Of a stretch of 64,000 nt of DNA, positions 1 through 11,169 are shown one piece after another (position 1 is the first letter of the stretch; each line of letters opens with the position of its first letter). The position numbers and the translations under genes were made by a program. The notes under the pieces were generated by a model. That model was given only the letters and a program-made list of their open reading frames with translations. It had not been told where the DNA came from and ran no database searches. This DNA is from Cryptomeria japonica (lineage: Eukaryota; Streptophyta; Pinopsida; Cupressales; Cupressaceae). Location of the stretch: contig NC_081413.1 of NCBI RefSeq assembly GCF_030272615.1, positions 16,192,285 to 16,256,284 of the forward strand, in the 5' to 3' direction.

Positions 1-1079
1 AGATATCGAGAACAAAGAAGACAAAGATATTATGATGCAAGTATGTATTTTTATTTTTATTTCTATTTAATTTTATATGTATTACGTACCAAAAATAGTT
101 TTTATTTGTTAGTATTAATTAGTTCAATATTTTCTATATAATATTTTTAATTAAACTTAATTTAAAAAATCTTAATTAAATTAATTGGAAATAGTCTACT
201 AGGATTAAAAATAATCTCGTTTTAATTGGAAAGCATAATTAATTTGAGATAATATGTGTATCTGCAAATTTCAAATTCCATTAACTTGCTTGTTGTGTAA
301 TTACATTTTTCTCCTAGTATATAATTAAGTCCATTTATAATAGATAAGACCTATTAAGTAATAAAATTAATAAGACCTATTATGTCATAATTTAGGTTCT
401 AACTTAAATATATATTGAATATTTAAGACATGTACTTAATTTCATGTGATAGGAAGTTAATATCACATAATATATTTGTCTTAAGGGGAGTCAAGTATAT
501 TAATGTGAAATGTTTTTGCATACGTGGTCATATTAATTTTAATAATAAGGCCTAGATTATGTGATAAATTAGGACTATTACATTGATTATAGGTCTTAAA
601 TGTGACATAAATTTAGAACCTATTACATGTCATAATTTAGGTTCTATTTATATGACTTCATGTATGCAAAAACATTTTAGATTAGGAGGTCTATTATGCA
701 ATAATAGGTCTTAAATACACGTGACAAATTATAGTCCACATGTTATGACAGAACAAATTGATATAAGGTCACCTTTATCGTATGCATGCATCAAAATATT
801 TGTACTTTTAATTTTTAAAATTGGAATTTCTAATTTATATCAAAATTTCATTTTATGTGTTATTAGTGAGAGATTAAGGTTTTCAAAATAACTCGTCAAT
901 ATTTATTTCCACTTTATATGTTTATGTTTATTTGTTATATTAGCGCAAAACAAAATTTAACCTTAACACTAGACATAAGGAATAACATAAATTAAATGAT
1001 AATAATTTAAACTAATTATAATTCTTCATGTATAAATCTAGAATTAACCATCAGAAAAAAATTATTAAAATAATTATCA
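1..1079. other. AT-rich spacer
   Basis: Strongly AT-rich non-coding DNA with no supported gene. Between about 340 and 760 a short theme recurs in both orientations: variants of taggtctta, taagacctatta and cataatttaggttcta. This suggests an old, diverged small repeat. No function is visible. Confidence 0.6.
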
Positions 1080-1320
1080 TCTTCTTGAAATATTAATTAC
1101 TGAACAAAATTTAACTCTAACTCTAAACCTACTCAAGCACACTAAATAAATTTGAGCCCTAATCCTAACCTGAGAACAAATTGAACTTTAAACCTAAACC
1201 TAATTTAATTAGAGTTATAACACTAAGGTCCTGAAAGTAATTAAATTTAATAAACCTAATTGAACCCTAATTTTAACAGCCAAATTCACCCCTATCCTTA
1301 AACCTAATTGAATAATCTAT
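1080..1320. repeat. Weak telomere-like (CCCTAA) sequence
   Basis: The stretch is rich in aaccctaa, cctaatcctaacc and aaacctaat words, all C-rich on the plus strand. It looks like a shorter and more decayed version of the tract at 39,950-44,335. Units are not in perfect tandem, so this is a diverged interstitial relic and not a working telomere. Confidence 0.5.
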
Positions 1321-3374
1321 TAATTTGAACCTTACACCAACTCTTAAATTATGTGTAGAACGGGCTCGAGAAGAAGGGAGTTCTGAAGCGAGAGTCGAGG
1401 CAAACGAACTTGTTGAAGAACATGATATAGTTGATGAACATGGGGAGGAGATTGTCCAAGCTGAACCAATGGAGGTTGAAGGGGAGGGGTCAGGCTCCTT
1501 ACCTCCTACCACTAATATGGATGAGCATATTGTGGATCTAGCTAAACGGGTGAAGCGAAATATTTCTTATAAAAATTTAGATCATTTACTTGAAATGGAT
1601 GTGGATGAGTTGAAACGTCTCAGTGAAGAACCTAAACATACTAAAAGGAGGTCAATGAATAAAAGTGCAAAAGAAATAATGTCTCATTTCAGCAATCTTG
1701 ATACTACACTAGAAAAAGCTCAATTGTTATCAATTGTACTGACTCGTAAAGACAATAGATCCACTAAAATTGTTGGGTATAGATACAACAAGTCAAAACA
1801 TGAAAACTTCTCAACTACAAAAATCTATTGTTGATAATGTTAAGAAAGGTTTGGTGAACATTGGTAAAAAATCTCGAACAGTAGATAAGACCATTTCAAG
1901 AAGAGTGATGTTGACATCTTTAGTAAATGAAAGATTGCCTCAAAAAATACAAATCTCTTCATTGTCATCTGAGTTTGGTTTTAGTAGAAGGACAATATCT
2001 AAATATGTTAAAAGGAGAAAGAGTTTGGATGATACTACCTCAGAAGGGAATTGGGAAATTATGTGTAGAGCTCCTCATTCTGATAGAATTGAAGATGTTG
2101 TTAGGAACTTTGTGACAAGTTTTTGGAATGATAATTCTCGTCCTTCATCAAATATTAGAGATGTTATCAAGCAAAGGATTGGTCATGATCGTTATGATCT
2201 CCATGTAAAACATTGGATAAACACAACAAAACATGAATTGTATGTGTTGTTTACTAAAACAAACCCTCATATAAAGATTGGACAAACCATGTTTGAACGG
2301 TTAAGGCCATATTATGTGAAGTTAAATAAAGTATTTGAAACTTGTTGTTGTCATTATCACATCGAATTTGACTTGTAATATCAAGTGTTTCGAAAGATTA
2401 GAGAACAAGTCAATTCATAGCATCCATCTTATGTGATAAATTAGATGATAATGCAACCGGTCAAATAAATTGCATAAGAGGAATTTGTGGAACATGTGGG
2501 GACTTGGATAAATTGCCTTTGAGAGATGAAGATACTAACATGAGGAAGATGGTAAATTGCAAGAGTTACAAGTACAAAAAATTTGAAACAAAATTTGGAA
2601 AGGAATCTACAAGGCTAGATTATGTAGAAGAGGAAATACCTATTGGAACTTTTATGGAAAATTTTCGTAAGTTGATAAAACCATACATATGCCATGGGTT
2701 TTTTTCCAAGTGGCAAGTAGAACAATTAAAAAGATTAAGAGACACTTTCCCACTTGGAACTATTCTATCTGTAGTGGACTTCACAGAGAATTACTCTTTT
2801 GCACATCAAAAAGAGATTCAATCATAGTATTACTTTTCAAAGCAAATCACTATATTGGTGCATGTGTGTTATCGACATGCACAAATGAATTTGGATGGTG
2901 TTGATAGTACATTTGAAAATTGTGTCATTAAGAAAGAGTACCACTTCTATATCAGTGATGATAAGGAGCATGACACACTTTTTGTATAACATTGCTTTAA
3001 GAAGTTTTTTGAATATTTGAAAGATAGAGACATAACAATAGTTAAACATTTTGTTTGGTCTGATGGATGTGCAGCATAATTCAAATCTTCAAGGCTATTT
3101 TATGCACTATGTAGATATCATCGAAATGACAAAATACCACATGTTTGGAGTTTTTTTTAGAGTGGTCATGGAAAGGGTGAACATGATCGTGCAGGAGCTT
3201 GTATCAAACGTGCTCTAAGAAAGCATCAAATAAAGTACACAGGAGAACATATAGAAGATGCACATGATGTTGTTGAATGGTGTAAGAAACACTTTGAGCA
3301 ACCCAATTATCTTGGGGAATCATCATTGAGAACATACAGACGCATTCCATATAGAGTGTTTTGTGAGATAACCG

Positions 3375-3502
3375 GTACGTGTTCTCTTTTAGTATTTTAT
3401 TTAAATTTTTTTAATTTTTTAAAAAATATTCCTAGTTCAAATGTTTCAATTTAACAACTTGATCTACATGTACATGTTCTTGTACACATGTACATTTTGT
3501 AG
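3375..3502 (+). other. Inferred intron 1 of the transposase-like pseudogene
   Basis: The donor accg|gtacgt and acceptor tttgtag|atgtgg join the frame ending EIT to one continuing DVDRSSMHGCKSVERT. The intron is AT-rich. The call rests on frame continuity and consensus ends; there is no transcript evidence. Confidence 0.5.
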
Positions 3503-3808
3503 ATGTGGATAGAAGTTCAATGCATGGATGCAAGAGCGTGGAGAGGACAAGATCTTTGCATTGTGTCATGAGTACAGATAATTGCCCATGGACATTATAC
3601 ACTAGGGATTATTCATGTTTTTGTTCTAAATGCATTTTCAAAAACTATATTCATTGCAAGAACCAAAAGCTTGGATATGTTAGTGAATGGAAATTGGTGC
3701 CACTAGATGTTTCTGACACATACAAGGATTCAAATGAGGATGAAAAATTTGAAGATATTCCTTTGATTTCTGGTGATTATGATCATATTTAAGGATTGAT
3801 TAAAAAAG

Positions 3809-3891
3809 GTACATATGACGTACACATGTATATATTTCCTTAAAAATGACATGTACAACATAGAATTTATTTAACTTGTGTCAAATTGTAG
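3809..3891 (+). other. Inferred intron 2 of the transposase-like pseudogene
   Basis: The donor aaaag|gtacat and acceptor attgtag|gagata join KK to GDIFAVIAEDGN in one frame. The upstream exon has a TAA at 3790 that would be CAA (Gln) if one T were C. Confidence 0.5.
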
Positions 3892-4020
3892 GAGATATTT
3901 TTGCAGTCATAGCAGAAGATGGAAATATAGAAGGTGTTAGTTATTATTTATTGCATTGCATAGAAGAGAGAAAGAATTTATCGAAATCTGAAATTAGTGA
4001 TGGAATGTCATTTCCCACAG

Positions 4021-4108
4021 GTTTGAACTAATTTAAATATGTATGTACAAATCGCTTACGTGCAAATTTTTAATTTCTCACATTTCTTATATACATGTAT
4101 GTATGCAG
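4021..4108 (+). other. Inferred intron 3 of the transposase-like pseudogene
   Basis: The donor cacag|gtttga and acceptor tgcag|gctcag join SFPT to GSVVVQGTYFKQVK. The final exon then runs to the stop at 4351, with one internal TAG at 4204. Confidence 0.45.
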
Positions 4109-4353
4109 GCTCAGTTGTAGTGCAAGGGACATATTTCAAACAAGTTAAAATTGAACAACATGGGATTCATTCCACAGAATACCAAATTGACAACAAGGTA
4201 TATTAGTATAGTCACTTGGTCATTGATGTTGGCCTAATTCTTCAAATAGTTCCACGTCGAGGGCGCTCTCAAAAATGGAGACTAGATAGTGAAGATCATG
4301 ACAAAATATTAAGTGTTATTGAAGAGCATTCTGAACCACTTGATGTGGTATGA

Positions 4354-4940
4354 ACTATATATATTTAGTAATCCAAATTACACATGTGGTTCAACCCACA
4401 TGAATTGAATTAATACTTGATAAATTTTAGATCTCTTAACTTGTTTTGAAACTTGGATAAATATTTTTTAAGTTTAAATTCATGAAATTTTTAATTATAT
4501 CAAATTAGGATGTATGAAGTTAATTCAAGTATTTACATGTTTAAATGCATGTTTAATTTGTATGTATATATAGTATTGTATCTAATTCTAAATGCACATG
4601 TAATTTGTAAGGACCACTAGTTAAAATATAATTTAATTAAAAATGCATATTTAAATTAGAATGTAATATGTACATGTGTAAAATTGATATATGGAATTAG
4701 GACATGTACATATTGTGAACTATTTAACTTGTATACATACCTAGAAGCACATACCATGTGAACTATTTAGTACATGACCTATTAAGTTTAGTTTGTTCAT
4801 TTCATATTAATTAGTTTGAAAGTGTGATTTTTATAAATTGTTCATTGGAGTGGATATACGAGCTTTTGTTTGAACATGTTCTTTTAAATTTTAATGCATA
4901 TCTACTATATGTACATACGTGTTACATGTAGTTTAAAATT
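4354..4940. other. AT-rich spacer
   Basis: AT-rich DNA with many acatgtacat words downstream of the transposase-like relic. I see no coding signal. Confidence 0.5.
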
Positions 4941-4971
4941 TAAAGTTTTAGCTCGAACATGTGCATTCTTG

Positions 4972-5038
<67 letters not shown>

Positions 5039-5057
5039 TTAGAGAACATGTGCATTC

Positions 5058-5088
<31 letters not shown>

Positions 5089-5135
5089 GTTTTAGAGAAC
5101 ATGTGCATTCTTTAATATATATATATATATAAAGT
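4941..5135. repeat. Three-copy repeat ending in (TA)n arrays
   Basis: A unit reading agttttag, then c/a-rich gaacatgtgcattctt, then a run of TA occurs three times, starting near 4943, 5034 and 5089. The TA runs shorten along the series: about 4975-5034, 5061-5087 and 5117-5132. Apparent IYIYIY proteins on both strands are artefacts of the dinucleotide run. Confidence 0.85.
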
Positions 5136-5309
5136 GTACACATATACTTGTATTTCTAACATGTGCACGTGATATATATATAATCCAATCCAGTCCATCG
5201 AACATAAATTACATATATAATCTAACATGTATGTACATGTGCACATGGAATATATAATCTAACATGTACATGTGCATGAAATATATAATCTCTAGTCTAA
5301 ACTTCATAG

Positions 5310-5830
5310 CACATGATGCAGGAAATATATATAATCTGATCAAACACAACGAAGGTATAAAGTATATAATCTTAGAGTCTAAACTTCATACATGCATGAA
5401 ATATACAATCTAATCAAACACGTTACAAACGAGGTATAAAGAATATAATCTAGTCTAAACTTCATACATGATGCATGAAATATATATAATTTCTTATCAA
5501 ACACAAACCACCATTATAAAGTATAATCTAGAGTCTAAATTGCATACATGTATGAAATATATATATATATATATATATATATAATCTGATCAAACACAAA
5601 CCACCTGTATAAAGTATAATCTAGTCTAAACTACACATATGCATGAAATATATATAATCTAATCAAACACAAACAAGGTATAAAGTATAATCTAGTCTAA
5701 ACTCCATGTACATGCATGAAATATATATAATCTGATCAAACACAAACCAGGTATAAAGTATAATCTAGTCTAAACTTCATGTGCGTGCATGAATATATAT
5801 ATATAATATGAAAGTCTATAAAAAGATAAA
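5310..5830. repeat. About 70-bp minisatellite, roughly six units
   Basis: Tandem imperfect units share the order gcatgaaatatatataatc, then gatcaaacacaaacc, then ggtataaagtataatctag, then tctaaacttcatac. Units begin near 5328, 5393, 5467, 5548, 5639 and 5712, with a partial unit near 5787. Lengths of 65-90 bp vary mainly in the internal TA run. Confidence 0.85.
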
Positions 5831-5859
5831 TGTAAATGAGCTATAAAGTCTAGAGCAAA

Positions 5860-7829
5860 TCAACAGGGATCATGTCGGCCACAAATTGAGCGACCATCTG
5901 AGGGAGACTCCTGGTGAGAGTCTAGTCCAATAGACCCCTGCAAAATTAGAATTTATTTATTTATATTAAATATAATATATCTATCTCTATAGACACATGT
6001 ACATCAAATCCAAGTAGAGTTAAATATAAATTTAAATATAAATTGTAACGTACATGTATACATACATGTACATATATGTACCAAAAACCATAACTAACCT
6101 GTCCACTAACAACATCTAAAGAATATCTCCTACGCACACGCTCAAAGCTCAAGGAAGGAGTGGCATGAGCTAATTGTTATACATACAAATGATTAGTCCA
6201 CAATCAATTTAAATGATCTACAAATTAAAACTTAGAACTAAATTATTTATTAAAGTTCATCTATATATATATATTTATCCTACATTACAACATGTATACA
6301 ATGTATCTTCTAAAAAATTAAATGCACATGTACATGTACATACCTGTGTATCAGGAGTAGGTTGTATAGTCTGATCTTGTCCTGTGATCATATCAACAAC
6401 ATCACTAGTGCCTGCATATCTCTCTGGTTGTACGTATCACTGAAGAGTGCAAGGGGCTAACTAGATGACTGGGCATAATGGATGAAGTGTCTGACTATAG
6501 TAGCATGTCCATAAACCCAGTATGGCTCAAATCTCACAACTGCTCGTCAAATAAGTCCAAACCCTCATCTATGATATGGACCTGATTAGCTTGTATCTCC
6601 TCCTCAAATGAATCCAAGCGGCCCTCATCTGTGATATGGACCTGACCATCTTGTAGCTCCTCCTTTGCAGCAATAGAGTGATCTGTAGGTGGGCCAGTGC
6701 CTGGAGCATGCATAGAGTGATGATAATGTTGTGACTACCTCGGGGTATCTCTGAGAACCTCCTCTCTAACATCAGCCAATGGTATCCCAAGTTGAGATGA
6801 AATAAAACTATAAGCATGTAGTAGGTCCTCAACTAAATACTGTGACATCTGTACATGTCTACTACCTCTGACTATAGTTACTACCTCATCTAGGGAAGGG
6901 ATGCCAACAGTAATATACCGATCATCTGAATCTGAATCCCCCCCGTGACTAGAAGATGCATGATCTATGGATGATCACGAACGTGGCCGACTCATCATAT
7001 ATCTGCCCAACCTGTCAGATGATATGGTGGTTATTGCTGATGCAATATGTCCAATCCTATCAATTGCTTCTCTCTGAGAAGCAATCACAACGTGATTCGC
7101 TATGGGGGCCATGGCTGGGACTACTGCAGGAAATCTCTGGCCAACAAGGTCCCTGTGTCTAGGTGGACCTCTATTACGCCTACGATATGCATCTCTATCA
7201 GTAATCTTGCCCCTCCCCTGTCCATAATATCTTGGAATATCAAGGTAGTTTGGTTTCATATGACAATGAACCTCAACAAATACCTACTGTGCAAAGTATA
7301 ATGGTATCTGGTCATTATTAGGATAACGACCATGGGAAGATAAGAAGCGTGGGTAAATCAATGATGCAACCTGTGGGTCCATACATCTTGTGCCCTGATA
7401 TCCCCTCACCTTACTCTTCTCCTGGTACTATGGAAAGCATCTCTCCTTGATGGTCTCCTTCGAGACTAGCCTCACCACATCACCAAAAGAATGAGGACCC
7501 CTCACCTCACTCCTCAACTGTCTATATATCCCCTCTATAACCTCAGGTGAGAATGAAGTGTGAGAAACTAAGCGGTCCCTCAATGTCTGTAAACTATCAA
7601 AAATGGATGTGCATGTACTCTTGTACACACCATCAGTACGAGGGTCATCTAATATGACCCTCAACCTATGCAACTCACTATCACTGTACTGGAAAATCAT
7701 AGCAATGTCAGGCAAGGGAGGATCCTATTATGGAGGATCAACATCATCAATGTGTGGCTCCTGATCAAGAGCCTTCGCAAGTGGATCCTGATCAAGAGCA
7801 TGAGAAGGTATATCCTAGGATGCCATCTA
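5860..7829 (-). pseudogene. Decayed minus-strand gene, unrecognised
   Basis: Reading the minus strand from an ATG at 7829, one frame gives coding-like sequence through 7715-7428 and 7259-6975, with stops between the open pieces. Visible themes are an Asp/Pro-rich start, a helix-rich middle containing DDPRTDGVYKSTC and SFGDVVRLVSKETIKERC, an Arg-rich part (DAYRRRNRGPPRHRD), then acidic SSSHGGDSDSDDRYITVG and LVEDLLHAYSF. Near the 3' end, minus-strand splice-like sites (acag|gtatgt near 6341; gacag|gttagt near 6097; tgcag|gggtct near 5940) support an intron-containing tail that ends with a stop at 5860-5862. The frame is broken by several stops. I do not recognise the family. It lies tail-to-tail with the transposase-like relic, so a shared element is possible but unproven. 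Confidence 0.45.
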
Positions 7830-8139
7830 TCTAGGTACATGTCATAAAGTTAAAATAAATACGTAAGTACACACACACATGAGGTGCATTCAATTTAAAA
7901 CATTAAAAATTAAAATCAGTTAAATTGCAGAGAGAGAGAGAGATCATTTTCATTTTAAAAAATTTAAATCTTCAAGAATACATAAGAAATTTAAATATTT
8001 CACAAAGAGAGAGAGATAACATATATTTCAGATCTAGAGATAACATATATATTATTTCAGAGAGATAGAGAGATCTAACATGTGTATATTTAAATCTTTG
8101 AAATACATAAAAAAATTCAAGAACATGATATATAACACT
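7830..8139. other. Spacer with GA-rich runs
   Basis: AT-rich spacer with several gagagagaga runs (about 7928-7945, 8007-8018 and 8060-8072). It ends where the palindromic satellite begins. No gene is supported. Confidence 0.6.
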
Positions 8140-10200
8140 AGGAATGTCATATGTACACTAGGATGTTATAAGGGGTCATATGTGACCTACTAAGGGGTCA
8201 CGCATGTGTTAATGCATGTGTGACCCCTAAGGACCACATACGACCCCTTAAGACACTATGTGATGGACTAAGGGGTATTTCGTTCACACTAGGATTTTAT
8301 GAGGGGTCATATGTGGTTCTAAGGGGTCACGCATGTGTTAACACACATGTGTGACCCCTTAGAACCGCATATGACCCCTTAGGACACTATGTGATCGTAA
8401 GGGGAATGTCATATGTACACTAGGATGTTATAAGGGGTCATATGTGACCTACTAAGGGGTCACGCATGTGTTAATGCATGTGTGACCCCTTAGGACCACA
8501 TACGACCCCTTAAGACACTATGTGATGGACTAAGGGGTATGTCATTCACACTAGGATTTTATAAGGGGTCATATGTGGTTCTAAGGGGTCACACATGTGT
8601 TAACACACATGCGTGACCCCTTAGAACCACATATGACCCCTTAGGACACTATGTGATCGTAAGGGGAAAGTCATATGTACACTAGGATGTTATAAGGGGT
8701 TATATGTGACCTACTAAGGGGTCACACATGTATTAATGCATGTGTGACCCCTTAGGACCACATACGACCCCTTAAGACACTATGTGATGGACTAAGGGGT
8801 ATTTCATTCACACTAGGATTTTATAAGGGGTCATATGCAGTTCTAAGGGGTCACGCATGTGTGTTAACACATGCGTGACCCCTTAGAACCGCATATGACC
8901 CCTTAGGACACTATGTGATCGTAAGGGGAATGTCATATGTAAACTAGGATGTTATAAGGGGTCATATGTGACCTACTAAGGGGTCACACATGTGTTAATG
9001 CATGAGTGACCTCTTAGGACCACATACGACCCCTTAAGACACTATGTGATGGACTAAGGGGTATGTCGTTCACACTAGGATTTTATAAGGGGTCATATGC
9101 GGTTCTAAGGGGTCGCGTGTGTGTTAACACACATGTGTGACCCCTTAGAACCATATATGACCCCTTAGGACACTATGTGATCGTAAGGGGAATGTCATAT
9201 GTACACTAGGATGTTATAAGGGGTCATATGTGACCTACTAAGGGGTCACGCATGTATTAATGCATGTGTGACCCCTTAGGACCATAAACGGCCCCTTAAG
9301 ACACTATGTGATGGACTAAGGGGTATGTCATTCACAATAGGATTTTATAAGGGGTCATATGCGGTTCTAAGGGGTCACGCATGTGTTAACTCACATGTGC
9401 GACCCCTTAGAACTGCATATGACCCCTTAGGACACTATGTGATCGTAAGGGGAATGCCATATGTACACTAGGATGCTATAAGGGGTCATATGTGACCTAC
9501 TAAGGGATTATGCATGTGTTAATGCATGTGTGACCCCTTAGGACCACATACGACCCCTTAAGACACTATGTGATGGACTAAGGGGTATGTCATTCACACT
9601 AGGATTTTATAAGGGGTCATATGCGGTTCTAAGGGGTAACACATGCGTGACCCCTTAGAACCGCATATGACCCTTTAGGAATCTATGTGATCGTAAGGGG
9701 AATGTTCTATGTACACTAGGATGTTATAAGGGGTCATATGTGACCTACTAAGGGGTCACGCATGTGTTAATGCATGTGTGACCCCTTAGGACCACATACG
9801 ACCCCTTAAGACACTATGTGATGGACTAAGGGCTATGTCGTTCACACTAGGATTTTATAAGGGGTCATATGTGGTTCTAATGACCCCTTAGGGCACTATG
9901 TGATCGTAAGGGGAATGTCATATGTACACTAGGATGTTATAAGGGGTCATATGTGACCTACTAAGGGGTCACGCATGTGTTAATGCATGTGTGACCCCTT
10001 AGGACCACATTCGACCCCTTAAGACACTATGTGATGGACTAAGGGGTATGTCGTTCACACTAGGATTTTATAAGGGGTCACGCATGTGTTATAACACATG
10101 CGTGACCCCTTAGAAGCACATATGACCCCTTAGAACACTATGTGATCGTAAGGGGAATGTCACATACATACACTAGGATCTTATATGTGATCCTCTATGG
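8140..10200. repeat. Satellite of ~262-bp dimers with long hairpins
   Basis: Eight dimeric units begin near 8146, 8408, 8670, 8932, 9193, 9454, 9699 and 9916, with a partial one at 10,158. Each dimer is two related halves of about 130 bp. Half A contains acactaggatgttataagg and ends gatggactaagg; half B contains acactaggattttataagg and ends gatcgtaagg. Both halves are inverted repeats built from aaggggtca on one arm and tgacccctt on the other. In the third unit the B half has two 38-nt arms (8825-8862 and 8867-8904) with one mismatch and a 4-nt loop. No coding frame is present. DNA cruciforms or hairpin transcripts are structurally possible. Confidence 0.95.
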
Positions 10201-10938
10201 TCCTAAGGGAACGTATAGTGTCATCATGGGCATATGTGGTCTTAAGGGGTCATGTTGTGTGTGTAATAGGATGTGAAAATGGGTCACATTGTAGAGGATT
10301 TATTTTGTCTAATTTGTTTAAATTTGTTATCTAAATTTTCTAATATTTTTCTAAATTAAAATTTATTAATTTTTTTAACGTTTAATTTATTATATTTAGG
10401 TTTGTGACATTTTTTTAATTTTCTTTTTTTGCTAATATTTTTCTAGGTTCTAATTTAATACCTTAGTTTTGTATTTTTTTCATAACAATTTTTTAAAATG
10501 TTGAAAAAAAAATACATATATACAGTTATGTAATTTGAAAAACAAATTGACACATTTCAATCAAAACAATAAATTATCAAACATTTTTTAAAATAATTAA
10601 AAACAATAAACTATCAAACATTTTTCTAAAATGATGAAAAACAATAACTATACAATTATTTAATGAAAAAAATAAATTAACAAACAAATAATTTATTAAT
10701 TTAATGAAAAAAATACATTATTAAACCAAAAAAAGGGTTATTTTGTGCACCTGAAATAATGAAGGTCGAAAACTGAAATATGAGAGACGCTAGCTATTGC
10801 AGACAAAGCACGGTGACATGATGCTGACGACTGGTTCGATCTAACCCCCACTGGACAAGAAAAGACAAATTTGATAATGACACTTTAACTGTCAAGATCA
10901 CTATTTTAAAAAGTTTTTAAAAAACCTAATTGAAATAG
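10201..10938. other. Decayed satellite edge, then AT-rich spacer
   Basis: About 10,201-10,290 has scattered remnants of the satellite words (gtcttaaggggtcat, ggatgtgaaaatgggtcac). The rest is poly-A/T rich and, from about 10,740, more mixed sequence. No gene is supported. Confidence 0.6.
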
Positions 10939-11106
10939 GGTTCGAGCAAAGGGGGGGTTCGCTCGAACCCCTTTAAATATTAATATTTTGGGGGTTCGAG
11001 CGAACCCAAAGATCACCGGCGGTTCGAGCGAATCCGCTTACGATCGTGGGTTCGCTCAAACCAGGAGGGGTAGTTCGAGTGAACCATGTTGTTTCGCTCG
11101 AACCCC
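10939..11106. repeat. Cluster of GGTTCGAGCGAACC-type palindromes
   Basis: Seven copies or near-copies of ggttcgagcgaacc, in either orientation, lie within about 170 bp (near 10,939, 10,957, 10,992, 11,021, 11,047, 11,071 and 11,091). The copies at 10,955-10,971 and 10,991-11,007 are exact reverse complements of each other (17 bp) around an AT-rich, nearly symmetric centre, giving a palindrome of about 53 bp. Confidence 0.9.
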
Positions 11107-11121
11107 GCAAAAAATAAACTC

Positions 11122-11158
11122 CCCACTTTCGCCAATTTCCTTCGTTGGCGAAAGTGGG
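11122..11158. repeat. Perfect 14-bp-arm hairpin
   Basis: Arms at 11,122-11,135 (cccactttcgccaa) and 11,145-11,158 are exact reverse complements with a 9-nt loop. It lies just before the first recognisable gag sequence of E1. As a terminator-like or recombination structure it is only a possibility. Confidence 0.8.
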
Positions 11159-11169
11159 AACCATTAATG

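Larger units (their letters stand above)
1325..4353 (+). pseudogene. Decayed intron-containing DDE transposase-like gene
   Basis: The plus strand encodes broken pieces of one protein. An acidic N-terminal part (1325-1834) continues after a frame change as 1770-2378, ending in a Cys/His motif (CCCHYHIEFDL). A second frame change near 2380-2425 leads to a long frame with a CxxC motif (GICGTCG), VVDFTENY, SDGCAA and GHGKGEHD. These last three look like the acidic positions of an RNase H-fold nuclease. That frame has in-frame stops at 2825, 2987, 3077 and 3158. The 3' part reads well only if spliced: introns 3375-3502, 3809-3891 and 4021-4108 all have GT-AG ends and restore one frame, with further stops at 3790 and 4204 and an end at 4351. 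From memory, similar proteins are widespread, mostly unnamed and often transposon-like; the superfamily is uncertain. Frameshifts and stops make it non-functional. Confidence 0.6.

Noticed and set aside
4894-5115. ORFs on both strands rich in Ile-Tyr repeats
   Set aside because: They are translations of the TA dinucleotide arrays.
8140-10200. CRISPR-like array of repeats
   Set aside because: There are no unique spacers. The whole unit repeats, and the context is a plant nuclear genome.
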